NCBI RefSeq assembly: GCF_008369295.1
Contig: NZ_VOBG01000007.1
Location: forward strand, 229,413 to 293,412
Source: Pseudomonas sp. ANT_H4
GTDB lineage: Bacteria; Pseudomonadota; Gammaproteobacteria; Pseudomonadales; Pseudomonadaceae
Direction of reading: 5' to 3'
DNA length: 64,000 nucleotides
Made by a program: the position numbers and the translations under genes. Positions within the stretch are counted from its first letter, which is position 1; every line of letters begins with the position of its first letter. The notes beneath the pieces were generated by a model, which did not search any database, was not told the origin of the DNA, and saw only the letters and a program-made list of their open reading frames with translations. Positions 18,852 to 27,615 of this stretch are shown piece after piece.

Positions 18852-19410
18852 GCTGCATAACGGCACGCAAGGCCTGCCGCAAACATTGATTCCTCAAGAA
18901 ACCCTCATACATTGTGGCCAGGCCTCTCGGTTGCTGGCACGCGCGCAGACGCAAGTGCGCGAACTGCTGCAACAGGCCAAGCAGCAGCGTGCAGAACTGC
19001 TGGAGCAGGCTCTGCAGGCGTTCAGGACGAATGCCGAGGCCCAGCTCAGTCAGCTGAAAATCGAACACCAAAAAATGTGCGATGGCCTGGAACAGAGTGC
19101 CACATCGCTCGTCAACCAGGCGCTACGCTGCCTACTGGAAGAGACCCCGCCTGCGCAACGTCTCGCGGCCCTGCTCAAACAACTCCTGGCAACCCAACTG
19201 CCCCCGGTCAAGGCGACGCTGTTGTGCCACCCCCTGGACCGCGAACCTGTCGAATCGTGGCTGAGCGGCCATGAAGAGCTCCCCTGGAGTCTTCGGATCG
19301 GCGACACGCCGAGTGCTCAAACATTAGTGCTGAAAACGGAGGAAGGGGACTTTTGCGTCGATTGGAACTCGATCCTTGAAACGCTCATGACTCCTGAGAA
19401 AGACGGATAG
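18829..19410 (+). CDS. hrpE: T3SS ATPase stator HrpE (SctL)
   Basis: A 193-residue protein of the HrpE/YscL/FliH family that binds and regulates the ATPase HrcN. The coiled-coil-like region rich in Gln, Ala and Leu (about residues 30-90: RAQTQVRELLQQAKQQRAEL) and the C-terminal domain with LKTEEGDFCVDWNSILETL are family features. I take the ATG at 18829, which overlaps hrpD by 23 bases and has GGGAG upstream, because homologues start with a similar short basic segment. The open frame reaches back to 18694 without support. Confidence 0.9.
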   Translation: MLCHRKIELHNGTQGLPQTLIPQETLIHCGQASRLLARAQTQVRELLQQAKQQRAELLEQALQAFRTNAEAQLSQLKIEHQKMCDGLEQSATSLVNQALRCLLEETPPAQRLAALLKQLLATQLPPVKATLLCHPLDREPVESWLSGHEELPWSLRIGDTPSAQTLVLKTEEGDFCVDWNSILETLMTPEKDG

Positions 19411-19460
19411 CTTGATGTGTCGCAAGTATTTCATTTTTTGCAGCCAAGGTGCTCCATCGT

Positions 19461-19489
19461 GGAACTGACGCCAAGGCAAGGACCACTGA
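19461..19489 (+). promoter_or_regulatory. hrp box (HrpL promoter) 2
   Basis: GGAACT (19461-19466), 16 bases, then CCACTGA (19483-19489). One base departs from the consensus GGAACC. It lies 27 bases before hrpF and begins the hrpF-hrpG-hrcC-hrpT-hrpV operon, as in P. syringae. Confidence 0.9.
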
Positions 19490-19516
19490 GGAGGGAAATC
19501 CAAAAGGGGACAGTTG

Positions 19517-19735
19517 ATGAGTTTCTATGACGGCATACAAAGCAGGCTTGACAGCCAAATGAAAAAAACCACAAAGCAACTCGACGAACTTCTTCGCAAT
19601 CCGGACCCATTCTTTTCGGATGACGTCGATTTTTTCGAAACCAAAATGGAAATTGCCCAGGCTCATTTCGCGAGGTCAGAACATACCCGAATCAGGCATG
19701 AGTTGAGGAAGTCCGTTCTTGATGGAATGCAATGA
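19517..19735 (+). CDS. hrpF: T3SS small protein HrpF
   Basis: A 72-residue protein, the same size as HrpF of P. syringae, and first gene of the hrpC-type operon. It is Lys/Asp/Phe-rich with a helical pattern (KKTTKQLDELLRNPDPFFSDD). In P. syringae HrpF is needed for secretion and has been linked to handling of the pilin. The ATG at 19517 follows AAGGGGAC; the TTG one codon earlier is not needed. Its end overlaps hrpG by 14 bases. Confidence 0.82.
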   Translation: MSFYDGIQSRLDSQMKKTTKQLDELLRNPDPFFSDDVDFFETKMEIAQAHFARSEHTRIRHELRKSVLDGMQ

Positions 19736-20126
19736 AATGAGCGATCTGCTTGCTCGCTGGCTGGAAGGCAGCGACCAACAGATCGCATTGTACGAAGGCG
19801 ACGACTCGATCGACCTGCGGCGTTGCGAAAGCAATCTGCTGTTAAGCGTTCAGCTTACCCTTGCCCCTCCCGATAACCCCCAGCAGGAAATCTGGATGCG
19901 TCAGGGGCAAGCCAACCTGGAGTACTTTCAAGGTTCCCTGGCCCAATCACCTGAAAGCCGCCATCTCTGGCTACTTCAGAGATTGCCCGGTAACTGTTGC
20001 CGGGATCAGCTATTGGCAAGTCTCGAAACCCTGCTCAACCAACGCGATACCTGGCGCTCTATGGTCGAGTGCCGCCGGAGTGCCCCGAAGTGCATGCCCT
20101 CATCGCTGCGCTTGCTTTCGCACTAA
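19722..20126 (+). CDS. hrpG: T3SS protein HrpG, chaperone-like regulator
   Basis: A 134-residue protein at the hrpG position. In P. syringae HrpG resembles type III chaperones and relieves inhibition of HrpS by binding HrpV. Here it is acidic and helical, with a family-like core (ESRHLWLLQRLPGN and LLASLETLLNQRDTW). The ATG at 19722 has GAGGAAG 10 bases upstream; an ATG five codons later is an alternative start. If the P. syringae circuit applies, it would modulate the single activator RspR through HrpV. Confidence 0.78.
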   Translation: MECNEMSDLLARWLEGSDQQIALYEGDDSIDLRRCESNLLLSVQLTLAPPDNPQQEIWMRQGQANLEYFQGSLAQSPESRHLWLLQRLPGNCCRDQLLASLETLLNQRDTWRSMVECRRSAPKCMPSSLRLLSH

Positions 20127-20141
20127 CCAGAGAATCTCTCC

Positions 20142-22289
20142 ATGCCTGACAAGACCTACAAGCAAACCTGCTTGCGCCTCACCTCGCCCATAGCAACAAC
20201 GACGCAGCCCTCCCATTGGCGCTGGCTGGCCGTATTACCCTGGCTACTGATACCGCTGGAAAGCACACTGGCAGCCATACCCGCCGAATGGAAAACCACG
20301 GCTTACGCCTACGAGGCCGACAACAAGACCCTGCAGGAAGTACTCGAAGACTTCACGAAAACCTTCGGCACCCAACTGCAAATCGACGGTTTCCTGGAAG
20401 GCTACGTCAATGGCAAAATTCGCTCGAACACGCCCCAATCGCTGTTGGACCGGCTCGCCGTCGAGCACCGCTTCCAGTGGTTCATGTACAACAACACTCT
20501 GTACATCAGTACCCTGGACCAGCAAGAGTCAGCACGGCTTGAGGTTTCAGCCGAAACTGTTGCCGACCTGAAGCAGGCCTTGACCGACATCGGCCTGCTG
20601 GACAGCCGTTTTGGCTGGGGTGAGCTACCGGATGACGGCGTTGTATTGGTCTCTGGCCCCAAGCGCTATATAGAACAGATCAAACAATTCAGCAGCAAGC
20701 GCAAGACGCCTGATGAAAAACAGAGTGTGCTGACGTTTACCCTGCAGTTCGCCAATGCGGCGGATCGCCAGATCGACTACCGCGGCGAAAAACTGCTTAT
20801 CCCTGGCGTCGCCAGCATGTTGCGTGGTCTGCTGGAGCCGCGAACATCCTCCGTGCTCTCGAGTGCGGCTCAAAACCCCGCACCGTCGTCAGTACTATCC
20901 CCCATGGCCCAAGTCTTTCCACGGCTGAGCAATCCTCTGCTGGGGCAGATGCTCAGCCCACCGGCCGCCCTCGGCCAGCCGGATGCCAACTACGCCATGA
21001 CACCCCGAGCGCCGACACCCACAAGCAAAATCCGCGTCGAAGCCGATGTGCGCAACAACGCCGTGCTGATCTACGACCTCCCGGAACGCCAGGCCATGTA
21101 CCGCGAACTGATCGCCAAGCTCGACGTGGCGCGCAAGCTGGTGGAGATTGACGCGATCATCCTAGACATCGATCGCACTCAGCTCAGGGAGTTCGGAGTG
21201 AACTGGGGCTTTCAAAACAGTCGCTTCAGGGCTGGGGTCAATAACATTGCGCCGGGGACGGCATCGCAAGTGTCTATCGGTAACCGTGACCGCTTTGAAG
21301 CAGACCTGCGGGCACTGGAAGCCCGTGGCCTGGCGACCGTCGTGTCCAATCCCTCGATCCTGACCCTGGAAAACCAGCCGGCGGTGATCGACTTCAACCG
21401 CACGCAGTACATTACCGCAGGCACCGAAAACGCAACCATTCTGCCAGTCACAGTGGGCACCAGTTTCCAGGTTGTCCCACGGGTCATTACGTCAAAGGGC
21501 GCGCACCAGATCCACTTGGTAGTGGACATCGAAGACGGCAGTTTCGATGAAACCAACCCCGATCGAATCGGCCCGGATGTGCGTAAGGGTAAGGTCAGCA
21601 CCCAAGCGGTGATGGCGGAAAAGCGCTCGCTGGTAGTGGGAGGGTTCCACGTCACAGAGAACGCCGACAGGCTGAACAAGTTGCCATTACTGGGGGATAT
21701 CCCGCTGCTGGGCAAGGCGCTGTTTTCCTCTACCGAACGCAAGAGCAACCGGCGAGAGCGCCTGTTTATCCTGACGCCCCGAGTCATCGGTGATCAGGCC
21801 GACCCCTCGCGTTATTTGCCAAAATCTGATCAGGTGGAATTGGAAGACGCCCTCAAACCGCTGGCGCGTCGCTACGCCGAACACCAGCCGGCGATCAAGC
21901 GCAGCGATGTCACCTCTACCCTGGCCCATCTGGTCACCGGGCAGGTACCCAAGGACTTCAAGGCCGCGCCCATGCCACTGGGGCTCGATACTCTGTGCCG
22001 AACCCGCGACCTCCTGGCGCTCAACACCGCCAGCAGTCAGTGGTATGCCGGCCCGCAGTACAACGTGGCCGTCATCGTTCTGCGTAACCAGTTCAACCGC
22101 AATGTGCGCATCGACGAGAGGGAATGCAGCAACTCGCAAACCCTGGCCGTCACTGTCTGGCCGCACGCCTGGCTCAAGCCGGGTGAGGAAGCGGAAGTGT
22201 TTATCGCCATGCGCCCTGTTGTGAAGGACGAGCACATTGGTGTGCCTCGCCCTTCCCTGCTCACTCCGACCCGGAAGACTGATCAATGA
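20142..22289 (+). CDS. hrcC: T3SS outer-membrane secretin HrcC (SctC)
   Basis: A 715-residue secretin that forms the outer-membrane ring. After an N-terminal signal segment (hydrophobic WRWLAVLPWLLIPL, cleavage likely near residue 45) come the N-domains (TLQEVLEDFTKTFGTQLQIDGFLEGYVNG). A Ser/Pro-rich insertion follows (about 235-285), then the beta-barrel secretin domain with EIDAIILDIDR, VSNPSILTLENQPAVI and VVGGFHVTENADRLNKLPLLGDIPLLGKALF. The frame is complete, unlike the interrupted secretin gene reported for strain SBW25. It overlaps hrpT by 4 bases. Confidence 0.96.
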   Translation: MPDKTYKQTCLRLTSPIATTTQPSHWRWLAVLPWLLIPLESTLAAIPAEWKTTAYAYEADNKTLQEVLEDFTKTFGTQLQIDGFLEGYVNGKIRSNTPQSLLDRLAVEHRFQWFMYNNTLYISTLDQQESARLEVSAETVADLKQALTDIGLLDSRFGWGELPDDGVVLVSGPKRYIEQIKQFSSKRKTPDEKQSVLTFTLQFANAADRQIDYRGEKLLIPGVASMLRGLLEPRTSSVLSSAAQNPAPSSVLSPMAQVFPRLSNPLLGQMLSPPAALGQPDANYAMTPRAPTPTSKIRVEADVRNNAVLIYDLPERQAMYRELIAKLDVARKLVEIDAIILDIDRTQLREFGVNWGFQNSRFRAGVNNIAPGTASQVSIGNRDRFEADLRALEARGLATVVSNPSILTLENQPAVIDFNRTQYITAGTENATILPVTVGTSFQVVPRVITSKGAHQIHLVVDIEDGSFDETNPDRIGPDVRKGKVSTQAVMAEKRSLVVGGFHVTENADRLNKLPLLGDIPLLGKALFSSTERKSNRRERLFILTPRVIGDQADPSRYLPKSDQVELEDALKPLARRYAEHQPAIKRSDVTSTLAHLVTGQVPKDFKAAPMPLGLDTLCRTRDLLALNTASSQWYAGPQYNVAVIVLRNQFNRNVRIDERECSNSQTLAVTVWPHAWLKPGEEAEVFIAMRPVVKDEHIGVPRPSLLTPTRKTDQ

Positions 22290-22489
22290 AAAAGATACTC
22301 TCGCCCCTTGCACTCCTTGCCCTGGCCATGGTCATGTCGGGTTGCACGCCCACCTGTAAGGGTGATTCCTGCTCACGGCCGCAATCAAACGCCCAGCAAA
22401 TGGTGATTTGGTGGCCTGAACAGATGCGGGTGGAGCCCGGCCCGTCCGGCGAACGATCGGACTATCAGACGGTCTCTCTGGAGCGATGA
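22286..22489 (+). CDS. hrpT: T3SS outer-membrane lipoprotein HrpT
   Basis: A 67-residue lipoprotein with a clear lipobox (AMVMSGC, Cys20). HrpT is the small lipoprotein next to the secretin in Hrp1 systems and probably helps HrcC assembly in the outer membrane. The mature part is only about 48 residues. It overlaps both hrcC and hrpV by 4 bases, so all three are translationally coupled. Confidence 0.88.
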   Translation: MKKILSPLALLALAMVMSGCTPTCKGDSCSRPQSNAQQMVIWWPEQMRVEPGPSGERSDYQTVSLER

Positions 22490-22866
22490 AGAACGCAGGA
22501 ATTTCTGCCGACGAGCAACGTCGGCAGGCCTTCCTAGACGCCCTCATGGCTGGCAATGACGCTGAGTGGTCGTTGTGCGACGGCATCATATTCTGTCGGT
22601 TGAGGGTGGGGACCAAGGTGGGACTGGCCTTGCGAATACCGCCTCACGCCATCAAGGCGGGTCAGCTGCAGCGCGTACTTGAACGACGCTTTGAGCAGGC
22701 ACTGGCATTCGATGGGCTGTTTGCCTATCTCGACGATGAACGAGCGCTGGTGATCTGGCAGGCGCTGCCTGAACGCCGCGAGAGGGCATTGCTTGACGGC
22801 ATGCTGAGTCGAAGTCTGTCACTGGCGGAACTTGAACGACTGGACGCGTACGGCACGCGCTATTAA
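22486..22866 (+). CDS. hrpV: T3SS negative regulator HrpV
   Basis: A 126-residue protein that ends the hrpF-hrpV operon. In P. syringae HrpV (about 115 residues) binds HrpS and represses hrpL transcription until HrpG sequesters it. The recognisable part is FCRLRVGTKVGLALRIPPHAI and the C-terminal ERRERALLDGMLSRSLSLAELERLDAY. It lies tail to tail with hrcU, with only 33 bases between and no clear terminator. Confidence 0.82.
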   Translation: MKNAGISADEQRRQAFLDALMAGNDAEWSLCDGIIFCRLRVGTKVGLALRIPPHAIKAGQLQRVLERRFEQALAFDGLFAYLDDERALVIWQALPERRERALLDGMLSRSLSLAELERLDAYGTRY

Positions 22867-22899
22867 ACCCCTTGGTACACGCAGCAGTTTATATGCCAA

Positions 22900-23997
22900 T
22901 CAAAGATCATCAAGCTCCGGCAGCTCAAGCGTCTCGCGCTTGGCCTCATCATCCAACTCTTGCAAGGTGCGATAGATAAGGGCCACAGCCTTCAGCGTTT
23001 CACGGGTGATATGACTGCCCAGTTCTCCCTTGTAAAGGGTGCGCGCCAGCCACACACACTGGATAACCGGTATGTCTGCCGCCTTGGCCCGATCAATCAA
23101 CTTGCGTGCCTCGGCATCCGTGCCTTTTTCCACCATCATCGGCAGAGGCGTTTCCCCGGGGCGGTAGTACAGGGCCACGGCAAAGTGCGTCGGGTTGACC
23201 ACCAGCATGTCGGACTCTTCAAGCTTGGGCAGCTTGACCTTCGGCTCTTCGTTGGCCAATTCATAGGCCAATGAGCGGCGCTGGTTCTTGACGTGCGGGT
23301 CGCCCTCCATGTCCTTGTACTCCTTGATGACCTCCACCTGGGTCATGCGCATGCGCTTGGCGAAGAAGTACTTTTGCAACGCCAGGTCAATGAGCGCCAG
23401 GACCAGCAACAAGCCCAGACAGGTGTTGAGCAGATGGCGAAACAGCACGATCAGGGCCGAGATGTAGCCTGGCAGATCACCACTGGTCAAACCGATCAAG
23501 GGACCTAATGCCGGGCCAACCACCACATACAGGATCAGCGTAATAAACAGCGCCTTGGCCACACCCATGAACAGGTTCATCAACGATTGGCCGGAGAACA
23601 TCTGCTTGGCCTGGTTGAGCGGGTTGAGGCGGTTGAAATCCGGCTTCAAGGTTTCAGGGGCAAACAGAAAACCGAACTGCATCCAACTGCTGATCAGTTT
23701 TGTCGCGATAGCGACAGCGGCCATCAACAAGGCAAAACTGAAAAACACCACCGCACCCGCCACCACAACCTCTTCCAGCGTGCGCACAAAGGGTTGCCCG
23801 ATGCGCGACACTGGCAACATCAACAACTGCTGAAATCGTTGCATGCTGGTTTCAGCGGTGAACAAGGCGATCTGGCTCAGCACAGTCAACGCCAGTAGTT
23901 TGCCAATATCCTGGCTCTGGGAGACCTGACCCTTCTTGCGTTGGTCACGCAGTTTCTTGGCCGTCGCCGGGTGTTTTTTCTCCCCCGAATCACTCAT
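22900..23997 (-). CDS. hrcU: T3SS export switch protein HrcU (SctU)
   Basis: A 365-residue inner-membrane protein of the FlhB/YscU/HrcU family that switches substrate specificity. The N-terminus MSDSGEKKHPATAKKLRDQR is the classic start. About four membrane helices follow, then a cytoplasmic domain with the self-cleaving NPTH motif at residues 268-271 (VVNPTHFAVAL). The ATG at 23997 overlaps the hrcT stop as ATGA. It is the last gene of the hrpJ-hrcU operon. Confidence 0.96.
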   Translation of the reverse strand: MSDSGEKKHPATAKKLRDQRKKGQVSQSQDIGKLLALTVLSQIALFTAETSMQRFQQLLMLPVSRIGQPFVRTLEEVVVAGAVVFFSFALLMAAVAIATKLISSWMQFGFLFAPETLKPDFNRLNPLNQAKQMFSGQSLMNLFMGVAKALFITLILYVVVGPALGPLIGLTSGDLPGYISALIVLFRHLLNTCLGLLLVLALIDLALQKYFFAKRMRMTQVEVIKEYKDMEGDPHVKNQRRSLAYELANEEPKVKLPKLEESDMLVVNPTHFAVALYYRPGETPLPMMVEKGTDAEARKLIDRAKAADIPVIQCVWLARTLYKGELGSHITRETLKAVALIYRTLQELDDEAKRETLELPELDDL

Positions 23998-24785
23998 GTT
24001 GCCGCCACCCGAAACAACAGGCCCAGCGAGTGCTTGAGCTCGCTCAGTAAGCTCATGCGGCCCACGATCAAATTTTGCAGCACGGGCAGATAGAGCAGCA
24101 GAAATGCCAACCCTGCCAGGCTCTTGGCTGGCATCGACAGGACCATCACCTGCAACTGCGGGCTGTAGAGACTGAGCAAGGCAATAGCGAATTCGATCAG
24201 CAGCAACAGGGCGATAAAGGGCGCTGCATAGAGGGTCATATGGGTGAAGGTATCGGCGAGCAGTTGGAGAAACGTGCTGAAGCCATTGACGGCCGGAACG
24301 GGCAACCAGACGGTCGGTGGCCAGATCAGATAGCTGTCCCAAATCACCTGGGTCATCGCGCCAAGGCCCAGGGTGACGATCAACAGAAAGATGCTCAATT
24401 GCTTGAACATATGCCCGATGGGCGTGGCGTCCGGCCCGAGAGAGGGGTTGAGTTGCCCGCCGATCAGGGCACCACGCTGGTTATCCAGCAATGCCCCCAC
24501 ACCTTCGAACAGCCAGAACGGCATCGCCAGCAATATGCCCAGCAACAAGCCCAGTGCGACCTCCTTGAACACCAGTGCGCTGATCAGCAGCAAGGTAAAT
24601 TCCTGGTCCACCAACACCGCGTGAATACCGGGTGTCGGCAGCAACGCCATAACCAGGACAATGACATGGCGCGGCATCCCGCGCACATGCTGAAAGCAAA
24701 ACGCCGGCACCAGGAAGGCACAGGGGTAAATGCGAGCCATGGCAATCGCCAGGCTGGGCAAGTATTCAAGATACGGGATCACCAC
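23994..24785 (-). CDS. hrcT: T3SS export apparatus protein HrcT (SctT)
   Basis: A 263-residue protein of the FliR/YscT/HrcT family with about six membrane segments, a component of the export gate in the inner membrane. Family features include the N-terminal ARIYPCAFLVPAF and LGLLLGILLAMPFWLFEGVGALLDNQRG in the middle. It starts with GTG and lies 12 bases after hrcS. Confidence 0.93.
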   Translation of the reverse strand: MVIPYLEYLPSLAIAMARIYPCAFLVPAFCFQHVRGMPRHVIVLVMALLPTPGIHAVLVDQEFTLLLISALVFKEVALGLLLGILLAMPFWLFEGVGALLDNQRGALIGGQLNPSLGPDATPIGHMFKQLSIFLLIVTLGLGAMTQVIWDSYLIWPPTVWLPVPAVNGFSTFLQLLADTFTHMTLYAAPFIALLLLIEFAIALLSLYSPQLQVMVLSMPAKSLAGLAFLLLYLPVLQNLIVGRMSLLSELKHSLGLLFRVAAT

Positions 24786-24797
24786 GGGGCCAATTCC

Positions 24798-25058
24798 TCA
24801 GAGCGCTGAACGCGCAACCATGTCGAAGGTGAGATTGATCAGCTTGATCAACTCCACACCGATCCAGCGTCCCGTCACGGCCAGAGTAATACCCACGGCC
24901 ACCAGCTTGATCCCGAACGGCAGCGTCTGGTCCTGCACCTGCATCAGGGCCTGGACCAGGGACGTCAGCACCCCGACAATCACCGCCACAATCAGTGGTG
25001 GAGCCGACAGTACCACCACCAGCAACATGCCCTGTTTGAACAGCTGAATAGGGTCCAT
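24798..25058 (-). CDS. hrcS: T3SS export apparatus protein HrcS (SctS)
   Basis: An 86-residue protein with two membrane helices, the FliQ/YscS/HrcS family. The motif VGVLTSLVQALMQVQDQTLPF is strongly conserved in the family. Together with HrcR and HrcT it builds the helical export-gate complex. It is 7 bases downstream of hrcR. Confidence 0.95.
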   Translation of the reverse strand: MDPIQLFKQGMLLVVVLSAPPLIVAVIVGVLTSLVQALMQVQDQTLPFGIKLVAVGITLAVTGRWIGVELIKLINLTFDMVARSAL

Positions 25059-25065
25059 GTTTCAC

Positions 25066-25719
25066 TCACAGGAAGGAAAGAAAGAGGCTGTCGAGCAGCC
25101 GCGACCACCCCGATACAAGAACGAACAGCAGCAGCTTGAGGGGCAGTGAGATGGTCATGGGCGAGACCATCTGCATGCCGAGTGCCAGCAGCAGGTTGGA
25201 GACAATCAGGTCGATGACGATGAACGGAATGTAGATCAGGAAGCCGACTTCAAACCCTGCCTGCACTTGTGACAGAACAAACGCCGGCATCAGCAGGATC
25301 AAGTCATCGCGCTCGGTGCTCTGCGCCATCTCGGGCGGCCACAGGCGCGCGGTATTTTCATGAAGGTGGGTCAGCAGGTCCGGATCGGTGTTGCGAAACA
25401 TGAAGGCCCGCAGTGGTTTTATCGCAACCAGCCCGGTTTCCTGAAACGCCTGCACACTGGTGGTGTCCAGCGGCGACACCTTGACGATCTGCCCGATTTC
25501 ATAGCCCACGGGGGCCATGATAAAGAGAGTCGCTGCCAGCGCGATCCCGTTCAAGGCCATGCTCGGTGGAACCTGCTGCACGCCGATGGCGTTGCGGGTA
25601 ATCATCAGCACGATAACGATTTTCAAAAATGCCGTGCAGATGATCAACAGCATCGGCATCAGCGTCAACGAACCGAGGAACAGCGCCAGCAGAAGGGGAT
25701 CAAGTCCTTGAATACTCAT
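25066..25719 (-). CDS. hrcR: T3SS export apparatus protein HrcR (SctR)
   Basis: A 217-residue protein with about four membrane segments, the FliP/YscR/HrcR family. Motifs include [30 protein letters not shown] and [35 protein letters not shown], very conserved stretches that line the export gate. Its start overlaps the end of hrcQ by 4 bases. Confidence 0.97.
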   Translation of the reverse strand: MSIQGLDPLLLALFLGSLTLMPMLLIICTAFLKIVIVLMITRNAIGVQQVPPSMALNGIALAATLFIMAPVGYEIGQIVKVSPLDTTSVQAFQETGLVAIKPLRAFMFRNTDPDLLTHLHENTARLWPPEMAQSTERDDLILLMPAFVLSQVQAGFEVGFLIYIPFIVIDLIVSNLLLALGMQMVSPMTISLPLKLLLFVLVSGWSRLLDSLFLSFL

Positions 25720-26750
25720 CGGGAAAAGATCACCCGTGACAGCTGCAACCCCAGGCGCCCATCCACCTCCACCAACTGCCCATGACCAATGGGACGGTCT
25801 GCGTAATAAAGCCCGGCCATCCCCGGCCCATAACCTGAAATACCCAACACTGCGCCCGGCGCCAACTGCCGCAGTTCCCCCAGGGTCAGCTGCAGGGTGC
25901 CGCAGCGCACGGTCAGGGCCATCGACAACTCATCGAACGGCTCATGCCCAAAGACATCAACCAGCGGCTCGTCGCGTGCCTGATCACCGGGTTCGTCCCA
26001 TCCCTGTCCCTGGGAACTGTCCCCATAATCTTCGCCCACAGTCGCTTCCTCGATAGAAAATAGGGTCAGGCGCAGAGCGCCTGTTTCATCGTCAATGCGC
26101 CCTTGCAGGCGGTGGTGCCCCAGGCGCAATTGACCATCACCCTGGGCATTGAAGAATGGGGATTCCAGCAGCAGCACATCTCCCGGGCGCACGGTGCCCA
26201 ACTGTGTGATGGGCAGTTGCAGGCGTCCGAGAGTCACCGGTACGCAGAGGGGAAACGAGTCGGGCAATGGGCCGCTCATCGGCCGCCATAACGCGGCATC
26301 GCACAGCGCCAGCAGGCTGGCCGGCGCCAGTATCAGACGCGCAACCACCCTGGATGCGCCCAGCACCACGGTGAGTCGACAGCCAAAGGTCTTGCGCTGC
26401 AATTGCCCCAACGGTCGCAGATACCCGAACACGTCAAGCAACTGGGGGCTCAGGCTGTGCTGGAACAACGCCCAGAACCAGGAGTCCGGATCGTTGCCGG
26501 CCTCGGCCAGCACCACCGGGCACTCACCAAACAGACTCAGCACCGCGCTTGGCTCACTGAACGTCAGCACCCCACGAGCGGTCTCGAATGAAAGCAGCCC
26601 CCGGCCAGCCGGTGCGGGCCCAGGCTCCAGCAGCAGCTCACCGCACTGGTCGGCCACCTGAAACGGCAGGCGTAGCCCGCGCCCCAGACGACGCCGCGCC
26701 GCGACCTTGGCCCCATCGACAGCTGGCAATTTCAAGGCAGGCAACATCAT
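25716..26750 (-). CDS. hrcQ: T3SS cytoplasmic ring protein HrcQ (SctQ), single gene
   Basis: A 344-residue SctQ/FliN-type sorting-platform protein. The C-terminal SPOA domain (about residues 275-344: [61 protein letters not shown] in separate blocks) is clear. In P. syringae this protein is split between hrcQA and hrcQB; here one uninterrupted frame covers both, with an acidic linker (about 225-270) where the split would be. An internal start giving a separate C-terminal product, as in YscQ and SpaO, is possible but not shown. Confidence 0.92.
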   Translation of the reverse strand: MMLPALKLPAVDGAKVAARRRLGRGLRLPFQVADQCGELLLEPGPAPAGRGLLSFETARGVLTFSEPSAVLSLFGECPVVLAEAGNDPDSWFWALFQHSLSPQLLDVFGYLRPLGQLQRKTFGCRLTVVLGASRVVARLILAPASLLALCDAALWRPMSGPLPDSFPLCVPVTLGRLQLPITQLGTVRPGDVLLLESPFFNAQGDGQLRLGHHRLQGRIDDETGALRLTLFSIEEATVGEDYGDSSQGQGWDEPGDQARDEPLVDVFGHEPFDELSMALTVRCGTLQLTLGELRQLAPGAVLGISGYGPGMAGLYYADRPIGHGQLVEVDGRLGLQLSRVIFSR

Positions 26751-27205
26751 GCTGGGTTCACTTGTGCCACCTGTAAACTGACGGGATGCCCAAGGCCTTT
26801 GGACAGTCTGTCCTGACAGGCCTGCCGGGAGCCGGTGAGCCAGATCGAGGTCCGTTCTTCTTCCGCCTCCAGGTCAATCTCCCAGGACTGGTTCTCATGT
26901 TTGGCGCTGACATTGATCCGCCCAAGGCGCGGCAGGTAGATGGCGGCGTGCAGAGGCCACTGGGATACGCCGCTCAGGCGAAGTTCCAACTGCTCGGACA
27001 AGGTATCAATCGTTGCAATATCGGCCTGCCCTGCCTGAGAAGGTCGTTGGCTGGTGTAACCGCCTTCCCCGCCATCGTCGGCAAAATACTGAGCAAACAA
27101 TAAACTCGATTCCATGGACACAACGAGGCCCTGTCCTGGCACGATCTCGTTCTGAGACTCGCGCACGCGTGCACGCTCCTGCTTGCTGACAAACAGTTGT
27201 GTCAT
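26747..27205 (-). CDS. hrpP: T3SS protein HrpP (SctP, needle/pilus-length and substrate switching)
   Basis: A 152-residue protein between hrpO and hrcQ, the SctP position. HrpP of P. syringae interacts with HrcU and controls substrate switching. The C-terminal part (WEIDLEAEEERTSIWLTGSRQACQDRLSKGLG) forms the predicted globular domain, and the N-terminal half is charged and Gln/Ser-rich. Sequence conservation in this family is low, so the call depends largely on gene order. Confidence 0.8.
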   Translation of the reverse strand: MTQLFVSKQERARVRESQNEIVPGQGLVVSMESSLLFAQYFADDGGEGGYTSQRPSQAGQADIATIDTLSEQLELRLSGVSQWPLHAAIYLPRLGRINVSAKHENQSWEIDLEAEEERTSIWLTGSRQACQDRLSKGLGHPVSLQVAQVNPA

Positions 27206-27615
27206 GGCGTTTCCTCGGCCAGTAGCACGGCCAACTCCTGAAGTTTTTCAACTTCGCGCAGGCACTGGGTGACCTGCTTCTGTGCAGTATTGATATGCGC
27301 CACTTGCCTCTCCTGTTGCTGGTACAAGGCCTGCAGTTGCCCCTCATCACGGGCCGTGCCAGCCGATAATTTGCGCTCCTGGGCACCCCAGGCCTTCAGG
27401 TCTTGCAGCGAAACCACCTGCCCTTGACGCTGATTCGCCAGTTCTGCGGTTTGCCGGGTTTCCTCCAGGCGGGTTTGCTCAAGCGCCTCTTGCGCCTGCT
27501 CGACCTTGGCCAGGAGGGCTTTGTGGGCTCCTTTCGCCTCACGCAAGGCCCGCTCGGCGCGGTCGGCCCGGTGCCTGCGCAAACGCCGCAAGGTGTCTAT
27601 CTCAAAAGGGAACAT
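27202..27615 (-). CDS. hrpO: T3SS ATPase central stalk HrpO (SctO)
   Basis: A 137-residue protein that is almost wholly a coiled coil, rich in Glu, Gln, Arg and Leu with heptad spacing (residues 20-130). This is the pattern of FliJ/YscO/HrpO, the stalk that sits in the pore of the ATPase hexamer. It lies directly after hrcN, overlapping it by 14 bases, and overlaps hrpP by 4. Confidence 0.88.
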   Translation of the reverse strand: MFPFEIDTLRRLRRHRADRAERALREAKGAHKALLAKVEQAQEALEQTRLEETRQTAELANQRQGQVVSLQDLKAWGAQERKLSAGTARDEGQLQALYQQQERQVAHINTAQKQVTQCLREVEKLQELAVLLAEETP

